A stretch of DNA of 64,000 bases from Devosia oryzisoli. GTDB taxonomy: Bacteria; Pseudomonadota; Alphaproteobacteria; Rhizobiales; Devosiaceae. Shown here piece after piece: positions 9,007-17,942 of this stretch. Position numbers and translations under genes: made by a program. A model generated the notes under the pieces. The model saw nothing but the letters and a program-made list of their open reading frames with translations. It did no database searches and was not told where the DNA came from. The stretch is from NCBI RefSeq assembly GCF_014837245.1, contig NZ_JACYFU010000002.1, forward strand, positions 620,001 through 684,000, read 5' to 3'. The stretch's first letter is position 1. Every line of letters starts with the position of its first letter.

Positions 9007-9100
9007 TCCCTCCCCATCGAGGGGAGGGATGCGCCAGCACGGGCGTCTCGGTTCCGGCGTCTCCCTCCCCCTTGTGGGGAGGGATCAAGGGTGGGGGTGA
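9007..9100. repeat. G/C-rich palindromic repeats inside the transporter operon
   Basis: TCCCTCCCC-n5-GGGGAGGGA at 9007-9029, and a related palindrome at 9062-9084 followed by ATCAAGGGTGGGGG. The same module appears at about 58110, 60239 and 60377. It fills most of the 199-base gap between the ATPase and permease genes. Confidence 0.75.
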
Positions 9101-9136
9101 AGGTCCATCCTCCGGAGCGACTTCGCGAGGTTCACC

Positions 9137-10066
9137 ATGCTAGGCTACATCCTGCGCCGCCTCGTTTCCGTTGCGGTCACCTTCATCGTGGTATCGCTGA
9201 TCATCTTTTTGATGATGCACTCCATTCCCGGCGGGCCGTTCGATGCGAATGACATGCCGGTGTCCGAGGCCGTACGGGCCAAACTGATGGCGCAACTGGG
9301 GCTCGATCAGCCGCTTTACGTGCAGTATTTCCGCTATATGTGGGGCGTGCTGCATTTCGATTTCGGCGTGCCCTACCAGAGCCCGGGCGAAACCGTGCTG
9401 CAACTGCTCTCGCGGGCCTGGGTGCCAAGCCTGGTGCTGGGCGGGCTCGGGGTTCTCATCGGCGCGCCGCTCGGGATTCTCCTCGGCATGGCCGCCGCGC
9501 TCAATCGCAACAGCTGGATCGACTACATCGCCTCGGCGCTCGCGACGCTGGGGCTGACGGTGCCGGTCTTCGTCACCTCCATGCTGCTGATCCTGATCTT
9601 CGCCGTCTGGCTCAACTGGTTGCCGGCCAGCGGCTGGCCCGACCCGGAGCGCTGGATCCTGCCCGTGGCCGCCTATGCCGCCATTCCGCTCGCCACCTAT
9701 GCCCGCTACACCCGCGCGGCGATGCTCGACACCATGAGCCGCCAGTTCGTGACCGTGCTGCGCGCAAAGGGACTTTCGGAGCGCCGCATCATCTTCCAGC
9801 ATGTGCTGCGCAACTCCGCCATTCCGCTGGTGACGGTGTTCCTGCCCATGTTCATCGGCACGGCCACTGGCTCCATCTTCGTCGAGGCGATGTTCCGCGT
9901 GCCGGGGCTGGGCGCCTACTTCGTCTCTTCCATCGAGGTCCGCGACTACCCCCTCGAAATGGCGCTGATGCTGATGATCACCTTCATGTACTGCATTGCC
10001 TACCTTCTCTCCGACGTCGTCTATGCCCTCATCAACCCGCGCATCCGCATAGGAGGCGCCGAATGA
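9137..10066 (+). CDS. ABC transporter permease (DppB/OppB type)
   Basis: The 309-residue inner-membrane protein begins with LGYILRRLVSVAVTFIVVSL, the typical first transmembrane helix of DppB/OppB permeases, and then has GLDQPLYVQYFRYMWGVLHFDFG. About six transmembrane segments are visible. The EAA-type coupling loop is RQFVTVLRAKGLSERRIIFQ (about residues 200-220). It pairs with the next permease, whose ATG overlaps this stop codon (ATGA), so the two are translationally coupled. Confidence 0.92.
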   Translation: MLGYILRRLVSVAVTFIVVSLIIFLMMHSIPGGPFDANDMPVSEAVRAKLMAQLGLDQPLYVQYFRYMWGVLHFDFGVPYQSPGETVLQLLSRAWVPSLVLGGLGVLIGAPLGILLGMAAALNRNSWIDYIASALATLGLTVPVFVTSMLLILIFAVWLNWLPASGWPDPERWILPVAAYAAIPLATYARYTRAAMLDTMSRQFVTVLRAKGLSERRIIFQHVLRNSAIPLVTVFLPMFIGTATGSIFVEAMFRVPGLGAYFVSSIEVRDYPLEMALMLMITFMYCIAYLLSDVVYALINPRIRIGGAE

Positions 10067-10947
10067 CCGACCTGCCCGTCGACCTGCCCCCACCCCGCAC
10101 GCGCGGCCCGATCTGGTTCGCCTGGCAGCGGTTCCGCTCCAACAAGGCGGCGGTCGGGGGCGGCATCGTCCTCGCCATCCTGATCCTGATGGCGATCTTT
10201 GCGCCGCTCATCACTCCTGCTCCGCCCGAAGGCCAATTGTTCCTCACCGAAGCCCTGGCCTTCCCCTCGCCCGCGCACTGGTTCGGCGTCGACAATCTGG
10301 GGCGCGATTTTTATACGCGCATCGTCTACGGCGCTCGCGTCTCGCTTTCCATCGGTTTCATCGCCGCGGCGTTTTCCGTAGTGATCGGCATCCCGCTCGG
10401 GGCACTGGCCGGGTATTTCGGCGGCCGCACCGACTGGATCATCATGCGGGTGATCGAACTCTTCTCCGTCGTGCCGCCGCTCCTTGCCGCCATGTTGCTC
10501 GGCACGCTGACGCGGGGCGGGTACACCACCATCGTCTTCATCGCCGCCCTGTTCGGCTGGGTGCAGGTGTGCCTCCTGGTGCGCGCACAGGTAAAGGCGT
10601 TCCGCGAAAAGGAGTTCGTGCGGGCCGCGCAGGCGCTGGGCGCCTCATCCTGGTACATCATCTGGCGGCACCTCATTCCCAATTCGGTCAGCCCGATCAT
10701 CGTGGGGTTCGTGCTCGCCATCCCGCTCGCCATGATGCTGGAAGCCTCGCTCAGCTTCCTCGGCATCGGCGTGCCCCCGCCGACCCCGACCTGGGGACAG
10801 ATGATCAGCGAGGGCATCGACTACATGTTCTTCTATTGGCACCTGGCGCTGTTCCCCACAGCGGCGCTGGCCATCACCGTGCTCGCCACATCGCTCTTCG
10901 GCGATGGCCTGCGCGATGCGCTCGATCCCACCCTGAAAGGCCGCTGA
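10063..10947 (+). CDS. ABC transporter permease (DppC/OppC type)
   Basis: The 294-residue inner-membrane permease starts at the ATG that overlaps the stop of the upstream permease. Its N-terminus WFAWQRFRSNKAAVGGG is typical of OppC_N. HWFGVDNLGRDFYTRIVYGARVS is the characteristic DppC extracytoplasmic segment. The coupling loop is EFVRAAQALGASSWYIIWRH. A longer open frame extends upstream, but it runs antisense-free over the DppB gene in another frame and is not the start. The aminotransferase gene begins three bases after the stop. Confidence 0.92.
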   Translation: MTDLPVDLPPPRTRGPIWFAWQRFRSNKAAVGGGIVLAILILMAIFAPLITPAPPEGQLFLTEALAFPSPAHWFGVDNLGRDFYTRIVYGARVSLSIGFIAAAFSVVIGIPLGALAGYFGGRTDWIIMRVIELFSVVPPLLAAMLLGTLTRGGYTTIVFIAALFGWVQVCLLVRAQVKAFREKEFVRAAQALGASSWYIIWRHLIPNSVSPIIVGFVLAIPLAMMLEASLSFLGIGVPPPTPTWGQMISEGIDYMFFYWHLALFPTAALAITVLATSLFGDGLRDALDPTLKGR

Positions 10948-10950
10948 ATC

Positions 10951-12141
10951 GTGTCCGACAATCTCGCCCGTCACTTTCTCCTGCGCGAGGACGTGACTTT
11001 TCTCAACCACGGATCGTTCGGCGCCTGCCCGCGCCCGGTGTTCGAAACCTACCAGGCGTTCCAACTCGAACTCGAGCGCGAACCGGTGGAGTTTTTGGGC
11101 CGCCGGCTGACCGAAAACATGGCGGTGCCGCGCCGCGCATTGGCCGCCGAACTGGGCACCAGCGCCGACAACATCGTCGGGCTCACAAATGCCACGACGG
11201 GGCTCAACATCGTCGCGCAGTCGCTCGACCTCAAGCCGGGCGACCAGATCCTCACCACCGACCACGAATATTCGGCGCTCGAAAAGACCTGGGCCTATGT
11301 CTGCCGCAAGACCGGCGCCGAAGTGGTGGTCGTCACCATCCCCCTGCCCCTCGTCGAGGAGGCGCAGTTCACCGATGCCATCATCGCCGGCATGACGGAC
11401 AAGACGCGCGTCCTCTTTCTCAGTCACATCACCTCGCCGACTGCGCTGGTGTTTCCCATCGAGCGGGCTGTGGCCGAGGCGCGCCGCCGGGGTATCTGGT
11501 CGGTGATCGATGGCGCGCATACGCCCGGCCATATTCGGCTCGATCTCGATGCCCTTGGTGCCGATTTCTATTCGGGCAATTGCCACAAATGGATGATGGC
11601 GCCCAAAGGCTCCGCCTTCCTTCATGCCCGCCCCGAGGTTCAGGGCCTCCTCGATCCGCTGGTCATCAGTCACGGCTGGACGGCCGACTCCAAATTGCCC
11701 GGCGCCAAGGGTGCCTTCGGCAATTCGCCATTCATCGATGAAATCGAAATGCAGGGGACGCGTGACCCCTCGCCCTGGCTGACCGTCCCCGCCGCGATCA
11801 AGTTCCGGCAGGAAAACGACTGGTGGGCCATCGCCGACCATTGCCGCGCGCTGGCGCAGGATACAGCCCGGCGCCTAGGCGAACGCACAGGGCTCGCGCC
11901 GCTCAGCGCGCCGCAATTCTGCGCCCCGCAAATGGTCGCCATGCCCATTCCCGACTGCGATGCCCCGGCGATCCATACGACGCTGTTCGAGCGCTACGGC
12001 ATCGAAATCCCGGTGTTCAAATGGCAGGATCGCTGCATCGCGCGCCTGTCGGTCCAGGGCTACAACTCCAAGCCGCAGATGGACAGGCTGATCGACGCGC
12101 TCAGCGAGCTGCTGAACCTCAAGGCGCCGGAAGCCGCCTGA
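10951..12141 (+). CDS. Class V aminotransferase-fold PLP enzyme, isopenicillin N epimerase-like
   Basis: The 396-residue fold-type I PLP enzyme starts at GTG. LNHGSFGACPRPV at about 18-30 is typical of isopenicillin-N-epimerase-like proteins. The PLP-anchoring aspartate region is VIDGAH (186-190), and the Schiff-base Lys is K213 in HKWMMAPKG. It follows the peptide transporter by three bases, so it probably acts on an imported amino-acid derivative, as an epimerase, lyase or desulfurase. No beta-lactam genes are nearby, so penicillin chemistry is unlikely. Substrate unknown. Confidence 0.8.
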   Translation: MSDNLARHFLLREDVTFLNHGSFGACPRPVFETYQAFQLELEREPVEFLGRRLTENMAVPRRALAAELGTSADNIVGLTNATTGLNIVAQSLDLKPGDQILTTDHEYSALEKTWAYVCRKTGAEVVVVTIPLPLVEEAQFTDAIIAGMTDKTRVLFLSHITSPTALVFPIERAVAEARRRGIWSVIDGAHTPGHIRLDLDALGADFYSGNCHKWMMAPKGSAFLHARPEVQGLLDPLVISHGWTADSKLPGAKGAFGNSPFIDEIEMQGTRDPSPWLTVPAAIKFRQENDWWAIADHCRALAQDTARRLGERTGLAPLSAPQFCAPQMVAMPIPDCDAPAIHTTLFERYGIEIPVFKWQDRCIARLSVQGYNSKPQMDRLIDALSELLNLKAPEAA

Positions 12142-12175
12142 GACTGAGGTACTGACAAACGCGCGTGGATATGGT

Positions 12176-12946
12176 GTGAGTGGCGGGCATTCCTGTGCCC
12201 TGGAGGACAGACCGGAGTTGAGTCGGGAAACGGCCCTTCGATACCTCGAGCCGCTCGAAAACCGCACGCGCAACGTGGCGGTGCTCGATGCGCTTGCCGA
12301 GATGGTGGAGCGTGCCGGCCTCGGCATCGGGGACCGGTTGCCGCCCGAAATATCCCTTGCGACCTCGCTCGGCGTCGGGCGCTCCACCATCCGCGAAGCG
12401 CTCAACCGCTGGGAGGGCCTCGGCATCATCCGGCGGCGGCGGGGCGATGGTACCTATCTGGCCGCCCGCGTCCAGACGTCGCGCGGCCTCGTGCCCACCA
12501 TGGTGCGCCTCGAGGGCGAAGCCCTGCTGCGCCTCATGGAAATCCGCCGCACCCTCGAAAACGATGTGGTGCGCAAGGCCGTCGCCAAGGCCAGTACCAC
12601 CCAGCGCGCCGAAATATCCCGCCTCTGCACGCTGCTCCTCAAGGAGGTCGATGCCGGCCGCCCCTGGCGCACCGCCGATCACGCCTTCCACCAGGCGATC
12701 TACGACGCCACCGGCAACCCCATGTACGGCCAGTTGCTGCTCAACCTCGACCACGCGCTCGAACGCGGCGGCTCCTCGCCCTTTGCCGCCGACGCCTTCG
12801 GCCTCGACTCCTTCCCCATTCACCGCGATCTGGCGGACGCCATCCTGATCGGCGACGCGCCCGCCGCCATCGATGCCATCAACCGCCTGCTCGACACGGT
12901 GGAGGCGGAAGTGCGCGCCATCATCGAGGGTGGAAAACTGGGCTGA
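12176..12946 (+). CDS. GntR-family regulator, FadR (FCD) subfamily
   Basis: The product is 256 residues from GTG 12176. A winged HTH at about 45-105 has LGIGDRLPPEISLATSLGVG, RSTIREALNRWEGLGIIRR and GDGTYLA. The C-terminal FCD domain has LMEIRRTLEN, AFHQAIYDATGNP and PIHRDLADAI, with Asp/His residues typical of its metal-binding ligand pocket. TTG 12218 is an alternative start. It is last in the peptide-transport operon, and a palindrome of the right type lies ahead of the operon at 5362, so autoregulation of the cluster is likely. Confidence 0.87.
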   Translation: MSGGHSCALEDRPELSRETALRYLEPLENRTRNVAVLDALAEMVERAGLGIGDRLPPEISLATSLGVGRSTIREALNRWEGLGIIRRRRGDGTYLAARVQTSRGLVPTMVRLEGEALLRLMEIRRTLENDVVRKAVAKASTTQRAEISRLCTLLLKEVDAGRPWRTADHAFHQAIYDATGNPMYGQLLLNLDHALERGGSSPFAADAFGLDSFPIHRDLADAILIGDAPAAIDAINRLLDTVEAEVRAIIEGGKLG

Positions 12947-13006
12947 TCGCCCCCCACCGCCACCTTGACGCCCGTCCCGATTTCCCGCATCTATGCGCTT
13001 GCCCGG

Positions 13007-13080
13007 GCGGGTGTAGCTCAATGGTAGAGCAGAAGCTTCCCAAGCTTACGACGAGGGTTCGATTCCCTTCACCCGCTCCA
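13007..13080 (+). tRNA. tRNA-Gly, anticodon CCC
   Basis: The 74-base cloverleaf has acceptor arm GCGGGTG paired with CACCCGC, D stem GCTC/GAGC, and anticodon loop TTCCCAA with anticodon CCC. The T arm is GAGGG-TTCGATT-CCCTT, and CCA is encoded at the 3' end. It reads GGG codons. The anticodon stem has one mismatch at its outer pair. It stands between the FadR gene and the LacI gene. Confidence 0.95.
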
Positions 13081-13187
13081 GCGATCCCCTTCTTTTCCCC
13101 AGACGCCAGAGCCCGTCTCTCGCGCAGATCGGCGCACGAAATGCCTCGATCTTTGCTCTCGCTTGCTACAGGCGGCGCAGCGGCGAC

Positions 13188-14219
13188 TCACGCCGACTGG
13201 CGGCGGACGATTTCGAAGCCGATATCGTGGACCATCGCCGTTTCGGGGCTGGCCGCGAAGCGCGCGAGGAGGGCGTTGGCTGCTGTCTGGCCCAGGATCT
13301 GGCGGTCGATGCGCACGGTGGTCAGCGCGGGGACGGTACTTGCCGCGAACTCCTGGTCGCCAAAGCCGATGATGGCAATATCTTGCGGAACGCACAATCC
13401 GCGCGCCGTTGCCTCGACCAGAGCGCCTTGGGCGAACTGGTCTGAACTGCAGAAAATCACCGAGCCGCGCGGCAGATTTCGGTCCAGCAGTTGGGCCAGG
13501 CCTTCGCGCCCCAAGCCCAGCGTCGCATGCGCGGCGAAGTCTGCGGCTTGTACCTTGGTTCCGGTCAGCCGCTCGTATCGGTGGGCGAAGGCATCGCGCC
13601 GGCATATGGCGCGCTCGTCGCCGGCGGTAATGGTCGCGGCATGGGCGTACCCGGCCCCGACTGCAAAGTCTGCCGCCACCCGCCCTGCTTCCTTGTGGGA
13701 GAACCCGACGCAGCAGTCGATGGGCGTATCGGTGACATCCCAGATTTCGACCACCGGAATGCCCGCATTGTGCAGCATGCGCCGGGACCCGGCGGAGTGG
13801 CGGACGCCGGTCAGCAACATGGCATCCGGACGGCGCGACAGGTGCGTCGCGATGGCCTTTTCTTCGCGATCAAGCTCCAGGCCCGTCTCGGACAGCATGA
13901 TCTGGTAGCCGCGATCCCACATGATCTCGGAAAAGGCGTGCAGCACGCTTGCATAGACGATGTTGGTGACCGAAGGGACCAGGGCCGCGATCAGCCTGGA
14001 CTTGCTCGAGGCCAGCGCTCCGGCGACCGCATTGGGGACATAGCCGGTCCGCTCGATGGCGTTCCTTATGCGCTCGAGCGTTTCGGGAGAGACTTTATCG
14101 GGCGTCGAGAGCGCCCGCGAGACCGTGACCTGCGAGACGCCGGCCAGCCGGCCAATCTCGGCCATGGTAACCCCACCACCGCGCCTGGTCTGGAGTGGGT
14201 CCGGCGACTTGTCTGTCAT
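13188..14219 (-). CDS. LacI-family transcriptional regulator (GntR/gluconate-like branch)
   Basis: The 343-residue product runs from ATG 14219; GTG 14240 would add seven residues. The LacI HTH is MAEIGRLAGVSQVTVSRAL, followed by the hinge region VPNAVAGALASSKSRLIAAL. The periplasmic-binding-protein-like effector domain has IDCCVGFSHKEAGRVAADF and IIGFGDQEFAAS. It is divergent from the sugar-acid operon that starts at 14446. Two matching palindromes in the 226-base spacer look like its operators. The effector is probably a sugar acid or a 2-keto-3-deoxy intermediate (inference). Confidence 0.9.
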   Translation of the reverse strand: MTDKSPDPLQTRRGGGVTMAEIGRLAGVSQVTVSRALSTPDKVSPETLERIRNAIERTGYVPNAVAGALASSKSRLIAALVPSVTNIVYASVLHAFSEIMWDRGYQIMLSETGLELDREEKAIATHLSRRPDAMLLTGVRHSAGSRRMLHNAGIPVVEIWDVTDTPIDCCVGFSHKEAGRVAADFAVGAGYAHAATITAGDERAICRRDAFAHRYERLTGTKVQAADFAAHATLGLGREGLAQLLDRNLPRGSVIFCSSDQFAQGALVEATARGLCVPQDIAIIGFGDQEFAASTVPALTTVRIDRQILGQTAANALLARFAASPETAMVHDIGFEIVRRQSA

Positions 14220-14317
14220 GCCATGCTTCTCGTCATTCACCCCGTCACGCCAGGCTGGTGGCCATGCGCGTCACCAGGATCACCTGCCCTTATCGCCTAA
14301 CCGCTGCCGGCAGGCAA

Positions 14318-14331
14318 TGTATACGGATACA
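14318..14331. promoter_or_regulatory. Candidate LacI-family operator O1
   Basis: TGTATACGGATACA has the same TGTAT-n-CG-n-ATACA pattern as the second site, with a central CG as LacI-family operators usually have. It lies 99 bases before the LacI start. Confidence 0.7.
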
Positions 14332-14408
14332 TACCAGCTGTAGACCAGAACCGTCATTGCATCATAACTGCGATCTGTGCAGGGCCCTCGCGAGTTGACA
14401 GCCACAAA

Positions 14409-14422
14409 TGTATGCGCATACA
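14409..14422. promoter_or_regulatory. Candidate LacI-family operator O2
   Basis: TGTATGCGCATACA is a perfect 14-base palindrome whose centre is 91 bases from that of O1 and 30 bases before the dehydratase ATG. This is a repressing position; paired sites could allow looping (inference). Confidence 0.75.
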
Positions 14423-14445
14423 CGTGGCGGTTGAGGGAGGATTCC

Positions 14446-16188
14446 ATGGATAAGTTCCCACGCAAGGATGCGGCGCGCCTGCGGTCCGCCCGCTGGTTTG
14501 CGCCCGATGACCTGCGCAGCTTCGGGCATCGCTCGCGCATGATGCAGTTGGGCTATTCGGAAGAGGATTTCATGGGGAAACCCGTGATCGGCATCCTCAA
14601 CACCTGGTCCGAGCTCAATTCCTGCCACAGCCACTTTCCGGAACGGGTCGAGGCCGTGAAGCGTGGGGTGCTGCAAGCCGGTGGCCTTCCAGTGGAGCTG
14701 CCGACGCTTTCGGTCGACGAGAGTTTCACCAAGCCCACCTCCATGCTCTATCGCAACATGCTCGCCATGGAAGCGGAGGAGACAATCCGCTCGCACCCAC
14801 TCGACGGCGTGGTGCTGATGGGCGGTTGCGACAAGACCACGCCGGGCCTTGTCATGGGCGGGATCACCGCCGGCGTGCCGATGATCTATCTGCCCGCAGG
14901 ACCTATGCTGCGCGGCAACTATGCCGGAAAGACGCTCGGCTCCGGCTCGGATGCCTGGAAATACTGGGACGAGCGCCGGGCCGGCAATGTCAGCGACGAG
15001 CAATGGCGCGGTGTACAGGGCGGCATTGCCCGCTCTGCCGGCGTCTGCATGACAATGGGCACGGCCTCGACCATGACGGCGATCGCCGACGCGCTGGGAC
15101 TGACCCTTCCCGGAGCCTCGTCCATTCCGGCGGTGGATTCGGCGCATGGCCGCATGGCGTCCGAGTGCGGCCGGCGCATCGTCGACATGGTCTGGGAGGA
15201 CCTGACGCCGGACCGGATCGTTACCGAGGCCTCGATACGCAATGCAGCCATCGTCGCTATGGCGACGGGCTGTTCCACCAATGCGGTGGTGCATCTCATC
15301 GCCATGGCGCGTCGGGCGGGTGCCGGCCTGACGCTGGACGATCTCGATGCGCTTGGACGCAACACGCCGCTGCTCGCCAATGTGCGCCCGTCCGGCAAGG
15401 ACTACCTGATGGAGGATTTTTATTTTGCCGGTGGCCTTCTGGCTCTCGAAAAGCAGATTGCTGACCGCCTGGACCTTTCGGCCATCACGGCCAACGGCCG
15501 GACGCTGGGCGAGAATATCGCCGGCGCCGTAGTCTACAACGACGACGTGATCCGCCCACTCAGCAACCCGGTCTACCACGAAGGTTCGCTCGCCGTATTG
15601 CGCGGCAATCTCTGTCCCGATGGCGCCATCATCAAGCCCGCGGCCTGCGATCCCAAATACTATGTGCATCAAGGGCCGGCGCTGGTCTTCGACTCCTATC
15701 CGGACATGAAGAAGGCCATCGACGACGACGATCTCGACGTTACGCCCGATCATGTTCTGGTGCTGCGCAATGCCGGGCCGCAGGGCGGTCCGGGCATGCC
15801 CGAATGGGGCATGCTCCCCATTCCCAAGGCGCTGATCAAGCAGGGGCACCGCGATATGCTGCGGATATCGGACGCCCGTATGTCTGGAACCTCCTATGGC
15901 GCATGCGTGCTGCACGTGGCCCCCGAAAGCTTCGTGGGGGGACCGCTGGCGCTTCTGCAAACCGGCGACATCGTGCGGCTGGACCTGCCCAACCGCCGCC
16001 TCGACATGCTGCTGCCGGACGGGGAAATCGAGCGGCGCCGCGCGGCGTGGGTGCCTCCGGCGCCGCTGTTCGAGCGCGGCTGGGGGTGGATGTATTCAAA
16101 ACATGTCACGCAGGCCGACAAAGGCTGCGACTTCGATTTCCTCGAGCGCGACTTCGGCCGTGCCGCAGGCGAACCGGATATTTTCTAG
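14446..16188 (+). CDS. IlvD/Edd-family sugar-acid dehydratase, L-arabinonate dehydratase-like
   Basis: The 580-residue enzyme dehydrates an aldonic acid to a 2-keto-3-deoxy acid using an iron-sulfur cluster. Candidate [2Fe-2S] ligands are C60, C128 (in GGCDKTTPG) and C201 (in SAGVCMTMGT). This three-cysteine pattern and the length match the L-arabinonate dehydratase branch known from Rhizobium. The catalytic serine motif SDARMSGTSYG is at about 475-485. I chose ATG 14446 because GAGGGAGG precedes it; an upstream in-frame ATG would cross operator O2. It is first in an operon with a DapA-family enzyme 12 bases on. D-xylonate or D-fuconate are other possible substrates. Confidence 0.85.
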   Translation: MDKFPRKDAARLRSARWFAPDDLRSFGHRSRMMQLGYSEEDFMGKPVIGILNTWSELNSCHSHFPERVEAVKRGVLQAGGLPVELPTLSVDESFTKPTSMLYRNMLAMEAEETIRSHPLDGVVLMGGCDKTTPGLVMGGITAGVPMIYLPAGPMLRGNYAGKTLGSGSDAWKYWDERRAGNVSDEQWRGVQGGIARSAGVCMTMGTASTMTAIADALGLTLPGASSIPAVDSAHGRMASECGRRIVDMVWEDLTPDRIVTEASIRNAAIVAMATGCSTNAVVHLIAMARRAGAGLTLDDLDALGRNTPLLANVRPSGKDYLMEDFYFAGGLLALEKQIADRLDLSAITANGRTLGENIAGAVVYNDDVIRPLSNPVYHEGSLAVLRGNLCPDGAIIKPAACDPKYYVHQGPALVFDSYPDMKKAIDDDDLDVTPDHVLVLRNAGPQGGPGMPEWGMLPIPKALIKQGHRDMLRISDARMSGTSYGACVLHVAPESFVGGPLALLQTGDIVRLDLPNRRLDMLLPDGEIERRRAAWVPPAPLFERGWGWMYSKHVTQADKGCDFDFLERDFGRAAGEPDIF

Positions 16189-16200
16189 GAAAGGCCCACC

Positions 16201-17100
16201 ATGGCACTCTCTCTTGAACAGGCCCTGACCGGGATTTCCGGCATTCTCGTCACGCCCTATGACGACAACGGTGACGTGGCGCCTCACAAGCTGGCGCCGA
16301 TCGTGGACCGCGCGCTGCGGGCGGGCCTGCACATGCCGGTGGTCAACGGCAATACCGGCGAGTTCTATGCGCTGACCACCGAGGAGGCCTCGGTCATGGT
16401 GCGCGAGGTGGTGCGCCTGGTGGACGGTCGGGCGCCAGTTCTGGCCGGCATCGGGCGCGGCATCCGCGACGCCATTGCGCTGGCCCGAACCTCCGCGGAC
16501 GCCGGGGCAACCGCGCTCATGGTGCATCAGCCGCCCGATCCCTTCGTTTCGCCCCGCGGCATCGTCGATTATCTCAAGGCAATAGCCGACGCCTCGGGCG
16601 GCCTGCCGATGATGCTCTATCTGCGCAATGACACCATCGGCACCAGAGCTATCGCCGAGCTTTGCGCCTTGCCGCAGGTCAGGGGTATCAAATGGGCCAC
16701 GCCCAATCCGCTTAAACTTGCCGAAGCCAAGGCCGCCTGCCGTCCGGACCTCGTCTGGGTCGGTGGCCTGGCCGAGATTTGGGCGCCGGTCTTCTATTCC
16801 GTGGGGGCGCGGGGGTTCACCTCGGGGCTGATCAATGTCTGGCCGGAACGGTCTGTCGCCATTCATGCCGCACTCGAAGCTGGGAACTATACGGAAGCGA
16901 ACGAGCTCATTGCGGGCATGAAGGCTTTCGAGGACATCCGCGCCGAGGAAATGAACGGCACCAATGTCACCGGGGTGAAGGCGGCGCTCCTGGCGCTGGG
17001 GCGCGACTGTGGCCCGACCCGCCCGCCCTCCGCCTGGCCGCTGACGGCGGACCAGCAAGCCAAGCTCGACACCTTCATCTCCCGAAACAAGCTGAGCTGA
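16201..17100 (+). CDS. DapA (dihydrodipicolinate synthase) family lyase/dehydratase
   Basis: The 299-residue TIM-barrel class I lyase has Schiff-base lysine K164 in GIKWATPN and catalytic tyrosine Y140 in MLYLRNDT. The substrate-binding motif is GNTGEFYALT (50-59) rather than the GTTGES of true DapA, so lysine synthesis is unlikely. Next to an arabinonate-type dehydratase it fits a 2-keto-3-deoxy-pentonate dehydratase or aldolase. Dehydration would feed 2-oxoglutarate semialdehyde; aldol cleavage would give pyruvate and glycolaldehyde. No semialdehyde dehydrogenase gene is adjacent. Confidence 0.82.
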   Translation: MALSLEQALTGISGILVTPYDDNGDVAPHKLAPIVDRALRAGLHMPVVNGNTGEFYALTTEEASVMVREVVRLVDGRAPVLAGIGRGIRDAIALARTSADAGATALMVHQPPDPFVSPRGIVDYLKAIADASGGLPMMLYLRNDTIGTRAIAELCALPQVRGIKWATPNPLKLAEAKAACRPDLVWVGGLAEIWAPVFYSVGARGFTSGLINVWPERSVAIHAALEAGNYTEANELIAGMKAFEDIRAEEMNGTNVTGVKAALLALGRDCGPTRPPSAWPLTADQQAKLDTFISRNKLS

Positions 17101-17110
17101 GAGCATCAAG

Positions 17111-17821
17111 ATGGACGATACACTGCGCAAGGACCTGATGAGCGTTTCGGTCGCTACGCTGGCCACGGCGCTGTTCAAGCGCGGCCTGCGCAATCAGGTG
17201 ATCCAGGGCGTCCATCCGGTCAGACCCAAAGGCGTGAACATGGTGGGTCCAGCCTACACGCTGCGTTACATTCCGGCGCGCGAGGATCGCAACCAGCTCA
17301 GCCAATTCCGTAATCCCGAACACCCGCAGCGGGTCGCCGTGGAATCCTGCCCCGCCGGCCATGTGCTGGTCATGGATAGCCGTAAGGACCCGCGCGCCGC
17401 GTCGGCCGGCGACATTCTGGTCACCCGTCTGATGGTGCGCGGCGTCGCTGGCGTGGTGACCGATGGTGGCTTCCGAGATGCTGCCACGATCGGCGGCCTC
17501 GATATCCCGGCCTATCACACCCGTCCCTCGAGCCCGACCAACCTTACCCTGCACGAGGCTCTCGACCTCAACGTGCCGATCGGCTGCGGCGACGTGGCCG
17601 TGTTCCCAGGAGACATCGTGGTCGGCGACGACGATTGCGTCATCGTCATCCCCCGGGACATCGCCGAAGAGGTGGGCGCCGAGGCTCTTGAAATGACCGC
17701 CTACGAGGACTTCGTCGTGGAGAAGGTCAAGGCCGGAACGCCGATCATCGGTCTCTACCCCCGCACCAAGGAAGAATTCGCAGGCGAGTTCGACGCCTGG
17801 CGAAAGCGCAACAACCGCTGA
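17111..17821 (+). CDS. RraA / HMG-aldolase family protein
   Basis: The 236-residue product starts ten bases after the DapA-family gene. It carries the class II aldolase signature of this family: G100-D101, then D118-G-G-F-R122-D123, which bind the divalent metal and pyruvate enolate. The family includes 4-hydroxy-4-methyl-2-oxoglutarate aldolases and RraA, an RNase E inhibitor that lacks aldolase activity. With the catalytic residues intact and a sugar-acid operon as context, a pyruvate-releasing aldolase or oxaloacetate decarboxylase is more likely than RNase control. Confidence 0.8.
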   Translation: MDDTLRKDLMSVSVATLATALFKRGLRNQVIQGVHPVRPKGVNMVGPAYTLRYIPAREDRNQLSQFRNPEHPQRVAVESCPAGHVLVMDSRKDPRAASAGDILVTRLMVRGVAGVVTDGGFRDAATIGGLDIPAYHTRPSSPTNLTLHEALDLNVPIGCGDVAVFPGDIVVGDDDCVIVIPRDIAEEVGAEALEMTAYEDFVVEKVKAGTPIIGLYPRTKEEFAGEFDAWRKRNNR

Positions 17822-17942
17822 TCCAGCGTCCAACGCGCCGCCGCGGGCGTGATGACCACCCGGCTGCGGAGCAATTGGACTTGGCCGTCCCAGGCGCTGG
17901 CGAATCTACCCGCACACGCCCTGATCCCGGCGGCCTCGAAAG

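Noticed and set aside
13021-13908. Plus-strand open frame beginning inside the tRNA
   Set aside because: It starts in tRNA-Gly and runs antisense to the LacI gene; no homology visible.
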